From Arctopsyche grandis (lineage: Eukaryota; Arthropoda; Insecta; Trichoptera; Hydropsychidae): 64,000 nt of DNA. The notes beneath the pieces were generated by a model. That model saw only the letters and a list, made by a program, of their open reading frames with translations, had not been told where the DNA came from and searched no databases. Below are positions 57,945 to 64,000 of the stretch, in pieces. The first letter of the stretch is position 1. Each line of letters opens with the position of its first letter. The stretch covers positions 22,292,001-22,356,000 of the forward strand of contig NC_135359.1 in the NCBI RefSeq assembly GCF_051622035.1, given 5' to 3'. A program made the translations under genes and the position numbers.

Positions 57945-60900
57945 CTCTAGCCGGCCCTACACGTTTGCTGAAGATTTATTGTTCTTTTAAGGGAAAAAGG
58001 AGTATAGTATAATAAATTTTAAAGGTCATTACTTCTCATCGGTAGCACAATGAAGACACAATTAGGCGACTTAGGGCAGGTGTTTTTGGGTGATTGATAC
58101 TTTGTTGGCTCCTTTTTATATTTATTTTCCTGAAACCGAGTTTTAAAAACGTGCGCTAGTAAATTAGAGCAGTTGCTGTCAACATTTTGATTTATTTTTC
58201 TATTGTTTGTGTAGGTACAAACAAAATTGGCTACTATCTCGACTTGTCTACGGTTATAAATATTCGTATATGCCAATCAAATTACATCCACATATTATTA
58301 TTGATAGGCCAGCTCTTAATTCAATGCTTGATTTTTTTGTTGATGTAGAATATGTAGGATATGTACATACATACATATGTACATGCGTATCTAATAGAGT
58401 AGTCTATGTAGTGATGATTTGAAACAATGATTTATGTATTAAATTATACTTAGGCATGTACATAGTAGCGAATTTATTACGTGTATATTATGATATATAA
58501 ATTGGTACTGAATTGTTTCGATGAGCAAATACTCGAAACTGTTGCCGGTTGATTGCACAAATGTTTCAGTTCCTGCAACTGAAATGGCGAAAAATAAAAC
58601 AGTTGAAAATATTTACACTGAAGACGTTTGTCTAATTATCATTCCAAGTCAATGTACTCTAAGAACATAAGACCTTGTTGCTCAAACATTTTGTCGACAA
58701 TATCCCGTCGGTGTTACTTTGAATTTATTGAAAAAGTGTTCCATGCAAATAGCAAATGTTTCGTTTCGTGGAAATCGAATTTCCCGTAATGCATAACTGC
58801 GGATTTCCTGATCAATAAAGTATCATATGTATACATGCTTGTACATATTTGCCTTTTAAAATTAATTAACAGTCAATTTTATTCTACCCAATACTTTTTT
58901 TACATTATGAAATGTGTGATAAATTCCACCACTTCGCTGGAGGCATGTAATGGAAGCCATAACATTCTATAAAATGCATTAAGTACACAGATACCGTATC
59001 GTTAAGACGTAAAAATATCAAAAAAGGTATTTGAACTTTATAAATATCATGTCAAAGTTACAGCGCCAATTGTTCATACATATACATATGTACATATGTA
59101 TATAATTCATTCTTAAAATGTCATTGAGTGAGAAATGGGATAGGTCATGCTAAACTCGGTTAATGTCACATGTTACGGCCTATATGACATGATCAAACAT
59201 TACATTTTTGAACGTCTATATTTATATAATATAATATGTAAATATTATATTTATATGTACGTGTGAAACATTTCATACGCCCGTAAATGATACGTCAAAT
59301 ATTATATTAAATATATGTGCATATGAGACTCTGAGGTTAATCTATATTAAATAAATGAAGCTCTGAATATAAGGCTAATTTTTAGTAAAAATATAATTGA
59401 AAGCCCCCATTTTTATTTATTATCAAAATCGACTGAAGTTCGACTTTCATATTATAAATATAGATAGTTATTTATTTATGTATATCTTATTACATTTGTA
59501 TATGCGAGTAGTATGAAATCATATGTCTGGTGTAAATTACATCTACTTAGAAAGTATTTATGGATATTGACAAAAAATATTTTCTTTGATCGTATCCATA
59601 CATTTCTCTTATACTTAATTAACATTAACGACAGTGAATAGCCGTACAGCTGTTTAATCAATGGGACCAAGAACACTGATTATATTATTTGCGCTATCGT
59701 TCGAATGTAATCAAATTAATTCGTTAATTATGCATGCCGAAATGATTCATAATGATACTGCGGCAAATTTGCCGAGCCATTAAAATTCAACATAAAAATT
59801 CTTCCAAATACATTAAAAATATATACGTTTTAGGGACGTGAGAGTAAACACTCACTTCCGCTCGTATCTAAATAATAGAATATTGCATCAAAGCGATCAG
59901 GATTACCATCGTTCAGTTTTTCTTACAAATATTATACGAGACCGTTGCCAAATTTTAAATTAGCATTAGTATAAAATATGATATACATATAACGAATTTC
60001 AGATGAAATGTTAAAAAAAAATGTGGCAGGAACATCCTACAGGTGAGCTTTTAGCTGAGGGTCCGATATGATCGATAGCCTGTGCACCAGATGCGATACA
60101 GAAGAAGTGTCGTTCGCGGTTGAATCAAAGGGTTTTTGAAGCTTTGTTCAATGCCGCGAATGCAGGAAGCTTCAACACTGATATATAATAGTACAGTGCT
60201 GTACCTGAACAGGTCACTTATACTTATAAGAAAAGCGTTCTAGGGCGGCAAACATATTCGATTTGATTTATGTGCATGTAGAGCAAAGTGAACAATAGAA
60301 CTATTTTGACATACATAAACACATATCTATACATTTATATCTACATATGTACATATGTATGCTAAGACGCATTGTCTAATTGGGATCAAACTTTACTACT
60401 GGAATTCATATGTACCACATGTATGATGTACATATGTACATAGATTGATTACTTAAATAGTGTATGTAATGTATGTCAACTTTTGGATTATTCCAACTAA
60501 AATAGAACACAATATCGATGTTGTCACTTTTGGCATAGGTCATTGAAAAATTCACAGCATCCAATGGGTTAAAATTGTCAAAGGGATGGAATGCGTTTGT
60601 TGTCTGATACAAAAGGTCCAGTTCGTAATGGAGATGTAACCTGGGTCGACAGCGCACGTCCACGTAAGATTACGCGGAATAATTCGACCCGACTCGGGAC
60701 ACCGATTGGCTTTTACTTTTTCGTATTTATTGTTATCAATTATCAACCCCTCCCACCTCATAAAAGGTTCAATGATATCATCTGTCTAGGCGAGACGACT
60801 TCGAAAAAAATAATGTGAAAAAAGTCAAATTCTTTGTGAATACAGTGAGGCGAATAAATACAGTGAACAAATAACATAATGAAATAAACAGAAATCCACA

Positions 60901-61455
60901 TTTTTACGAGGTTTATATTAGTTTCACTTTGCCCAATGTTATGGAAAAACTTCCTATACTCTTCCGGTCGCTTTAACACTTTGCCATTTTGCGAGGATAG
61001 AGATTTCAATTGTTTTCGCCAAGTCGATAGTGAAATATAATCGTCATAGACATGTTTAAAAATTCGAAAATTTTGGAGCCGGTGACAGATAACCCATTGC
61101 CAGTTAGTAGCTTTGTTTTTTTTGAATTTCTGGCCCCCACTTGTTTTGTCAGATTTAATTGTTTAAGCGCCTATAACTTTATCTTTGCATTATAGACTCT
61201 ATCTATCTGTCATGTACATTTTTATTTCACTAATAAATTATTGTATTTGTAATATAGTATAAAGAAATTCAAAGATATGTGTTCCATTTATTATTATTAA
61301 TTATTAAAAAATTAAGAGATGATTTAGATTTTTTTATGAGCTATTTTTTTTTTTAATAATATCCTCTCATTTCCAATCCTTCGATCAATAGATATACTAA
61401 AAAGTATATTCAACTAGATTAAATTATGTGTGAAAAATTCTTATTCATCCATGAT
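57945..61455. other. no gene recognised
   Basis: AT-rich, with many CATATGTACATA microsatellite patches. The only ORFs are short and unremarkable. Confidence 0.35.
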
Positions 61456-61459
61456 TTTA

Positions 61460-61745
61460 ATTCAATTATATTAGCCGTTATATTTGAAAGCAGCTACTTT
61501 TTTCTAGTCCAATTTTCTTCATTTCGAGAAATATCTCGCTAAACACGAAATATGTATAATGATTTGCATTTAAAAATATTAAAAAATACTGGTGGCCTGT
61601 AATACGTATTTGTATATTTAGTATTCTGCTTTTGCGACATTCTGGACAATTTGTGAATTAATTCAAACAGAAATAGTGTTTTTGGAAATGAAAATTGGAC
61701 TTTCAAATAAAACGGCTCATATGTATGTATGTGTTAATGTTAAGC
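61460..61745 (+). repeat. R1-family repeat, second-half fragment
   Basis: GCCGTTATATTTGAAAGCAG, AAATACTGGTGGCCTGTAAT and AGTGTTTTTGGAAATGAAAA match 51805-52035. Confidence 0.6.
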
Positions 61746-61749
61746 TCAA

Positions 61750-62890
61750 TTTTAGGTAAATATTTGTATTCTTCAAATTTTAATGGATAATATTAAACTT
61801 TTTTTTACCACACGTAAAAAGTGACATCGTTATCCATGCCAGATGTTCTTCTCCACACAAACTTTTACCACGAGGAATGAATTGCATTATAAATGTTCGC
61901 TTTCCATGAAATGTATGTTTATAAAGTATAATAGAGTCGTAATCTAGAAGGGAGCGCCTTCACGCTTCGATAGTCCGCTTAGAGCTAATTATGCTTATGA
62001 AGCAATTTAATATGCATTTTGTGTATAAAATGCACATTTTCAAATGCATAAGAAGTAAACGTTTATATAGAACGAAAACAAACAAAGGGTCACGTTAGAT
62101 ACATCCAGCACTAAATAATTGTGTGATTAAATTATTATTTAAATGGGGTTTGAAACTTTGCCATAATTTCAATAGATGTCTCTAGATTCTGAGAATCTCA
62201 TTGACGATTTTTTAAGTCACCGGATCTTAACGTAGAGTTGTCGAAAATAAAACATGCAACCTGTTTATTAGTTTGTATCTCGTGGAATGCCATTTCTGCG
62301 AATTGAACACGGCCAGCTTTTTGATCGTTCCACGAGGTATGTATGATAGGTAGGGGTTATTTTTTGATTTTGATTCAGCTTCCTTTGTGTCGGCCGGCAG
62401 CGGCTGCCATAATCGTTCGCCAGAGTGAACTTGTCACAACGATGAGTGGAGATAACATCGGCCGACCATGTCTTATCATCGGTCATCTTGCCGATACGCA
62501 TCGACACGAAGTCGAGATGAACGGTTCTATATTTTTCAGAATATTCGAGAATTTCCACCGACTTGGAGTTGAACTTACGGCCGTAACAACGCAAGGACGA
62601 TTTGAGTATGGGACATTAATTTGTTTTCTTAAATTTGATCAATTCGTGATGAGTTCTACTTTAGTACAAGTTTGTGGATTGTTATGTTATATTAAGCGGA
62701 ATACTTCAATGTGTATGCACGTGTGACTTGCACCCTAGTATTTATGTCTGTATATATGAAAAACTGTCAAAGCTTTCTGTAAACAAGTATCGCGTAAAAT
62801 CAAATACATATATATAGTTTAAGATTTTGTTTTTTATTTGAATGAAATTTTCAATGTATGTACGTCTAAAATATAATTTCGAAAGAGACT
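61750..62890. other. no gene recognised
   Basis: A denser segment at 62260-62640 is open on both strands (127 and 108 codons) but has no known motif; likely chance. Confidence 0.3.
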
Positions 62891-62899
62891 TTGTATGTA

Positions 62900-63075
62900 T
62901 GACTTTGTAAGAGATTCCGATTTCGATTTAGATTCCGATTACGTATTCCTTTTTCACTTTCGGTTCCGGATTCTTGTTATAGTTCCGGATCCCGATCCCT
63001 TTTCAGTTCCAGATCTTTATTCCTGTTTCAGTTCTGGATCCGGATTCCCTTTTCAGTTCCGGTTCTTTTATATAT
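62900..63075. repeat. degenerate tandem repeat
   Basis: Successive units of roughly 25-40 bp built around TTCCGGATCCCGATCCCTTT and CAGTTCCGGATTC, ending in a short (TA)n run. Confidence 0.6.
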
Positions 63076-63087
63076 ATATATGTATTA

Positions 63088-63560
63088 GCCAGCAGCATAG
63101 CTCGGTCGTTAAGCTTCTGTTTAACACCGAGAGGCACCGGGTTAGATCCCATGAGCTGACCTTGATTGAAAAGAATTTTTCTGAGTACATCTGTAGTGGT
63201 GCTGGTTAGACTTGGATATTTGTGACTCCAGGTCGATCGTTTCCTATTAGAGTTTGCCAATTTTCTCTGATTTCGTTGTTGAAACGGTTCCCGTTTAAAA
63301 ATTGGCTAAAAATCCTTCCTACCTACTATGTCACCACTATTTGAGTATGATTAATGTACAATAAAATGTATGTACAATTCATAGATGTCTCGTTTATTTG
63401 CGAGTTTTTCAGTGTTTCGTAATTCAACGACTTGTAATAAAAATGCTGCATTGTATTTGTAATTTGTAATTGGCCAGGGAGGCGCGTCGGGGTTTACCTG
63501 TAAGGCCTTCCTGGTATAATATGTATATGTACATACATATGTAAAAAATAAATATAAAAA
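63088..63560 (+). mobile_element. near full-length tRNA-headed SINE
   Basis: The head is AGCATAGCTCGGTCGTTAAG (box A-like) and CACCGGGTTAGATCCCATG (box B-like). The body has TTTGTGACTCCAGGTCGATC, CGTTTCCTATTAGAGTTTGC and TTGAAACGGTTCC. The tail has AATGCTGCATTG, CCAGGGAGGCGCGTCGGGG and GGCCTTCCTGG before an A-rich end. It is the reference copy for the other SINE pieces. Confidence 0.75.
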
Positions 63561-63564
63561 AAAA

Positions 63565-64000
63565 TCGTTCTGTATGTGTGTGTGTATAATGTAATTCATT
63601 TCTGGTTAGCTGTCGTTAATTTTTTCGATTCAAGTAAATTTAATAAAAAATGAAATTAGATTAGCCATGTTTAAGCGGTTTATATAATATTTCAACGAAC
63701 GAAACCGGGTAAAACCATTAGTATGACATATGTATTTAAACTTAAATCATAATAAAATATAAACAATCGCTTCATATGAGGGTAGTATAATATTCATGGG
63801 TCGACACGAACTTGCAGCATCCCTTGTAGTGTTATCTTCGTCCTGAAGATGACACGGCCGATTGGTCTGTGGGAATATAAATAATAGGACCCCGTCATAT
63901 TATATTTTGATTAGCAGGTATACGATAAATGCTAACACGTTTCGATACTAATGCGCGACCATTGAGTAAACGCAACCCTAATCGAGGCTCCACTTCGATT
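63565..64000. other. no gene recognised at the window end
   Basis: Unassigned sequence up to the end of the window. Confidence 0.3.

Noticed and set aside
62268..62726. Coding gene from the overlapping 108- and 127-codon ORFs
   Set aside because: Both strands are open at once, there are no known motifs, and codon usage is unconvincing.
1..64000. CRISPR array, bacterial operon or phage system
   Set aside because: Spliced genes and eukaryotic transposons dominate; no regularly spaced repeats with unique spacers were seen.

Overview
The window looks like a piece of an insect nuclear genome. It is AT-rich, its introns are short with GT-AG borders (apart from one 3.9 kb first intron), and CATA/TGTA microsatellites are common. 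Much of it consists of mariner, Tigger/pogo, hAT, PIF/Harbinger, piggyBac-like, Helitron, non-LTR and SINE remnants. I could not fix the insect order. All three host genes lie in the first 20 kb. I assembled each by hand from exons that keep phase across every junction.

Genes. (1) DCAF8, a WD40 substrate receptor for CUL4-DDB1 ubiquitin ligases, lies on the minus strand (8303 to 1706, 11 coding exons, 667 aa); its first intron is full of transposons. (2) TARBP1/Trm3-type tRNA guanosine-2'-O-methyltransferase lies on the minus strand (16928 to 9814, 7 coding exons, 1446 aa once the insertion is discounted). (3) AGK, the mitochondrial acylglycerol kinase, lies on the plus strand (18440 to 19840, 3 exons, 420 aa). 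TARBP1 and AGK are divergent, and a PIF/Harbinger element sits between them. The three genes are housekeeping functions (protein turnover, tRNA modification, lipid phosphorylation/mitochondrial biogenesis) with no sign of a shared pathway.

The main observation is a 2.27 kb non-LTR retrotransposon (jockey-like RT, same strand) inserted directly into the first coding exon of TARBP1. It is flanked by a perfect 7-bp duplication (ATATATT). Removing the element and one copy of the duplication restores the TARBP1 frame exactly. With the element present, the first 161 TARBP1 codons run in frame into an uninterrupted reverse transcriptase ORF.

From about 20 to 64 kb I found no convincing host coding sequence. 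The region holds nested repeats: a 1.4 kb hAT element inside an RTE-like LINE, a TTAA-flanked piggyBac-like element inside a long foldback, a LINE inside a tRNA-headed SINE, and a small Tourist-like MITE inside an unnamed family (called R1 here). It also has complete small Helitrons, several foldbacks including an A-B-A'-B' inverted structure, an isolated GC-rich block, and one TATA-box/short-first-exon candidate. It may be intergenic or a very long intron; the sequence alone does not decide.
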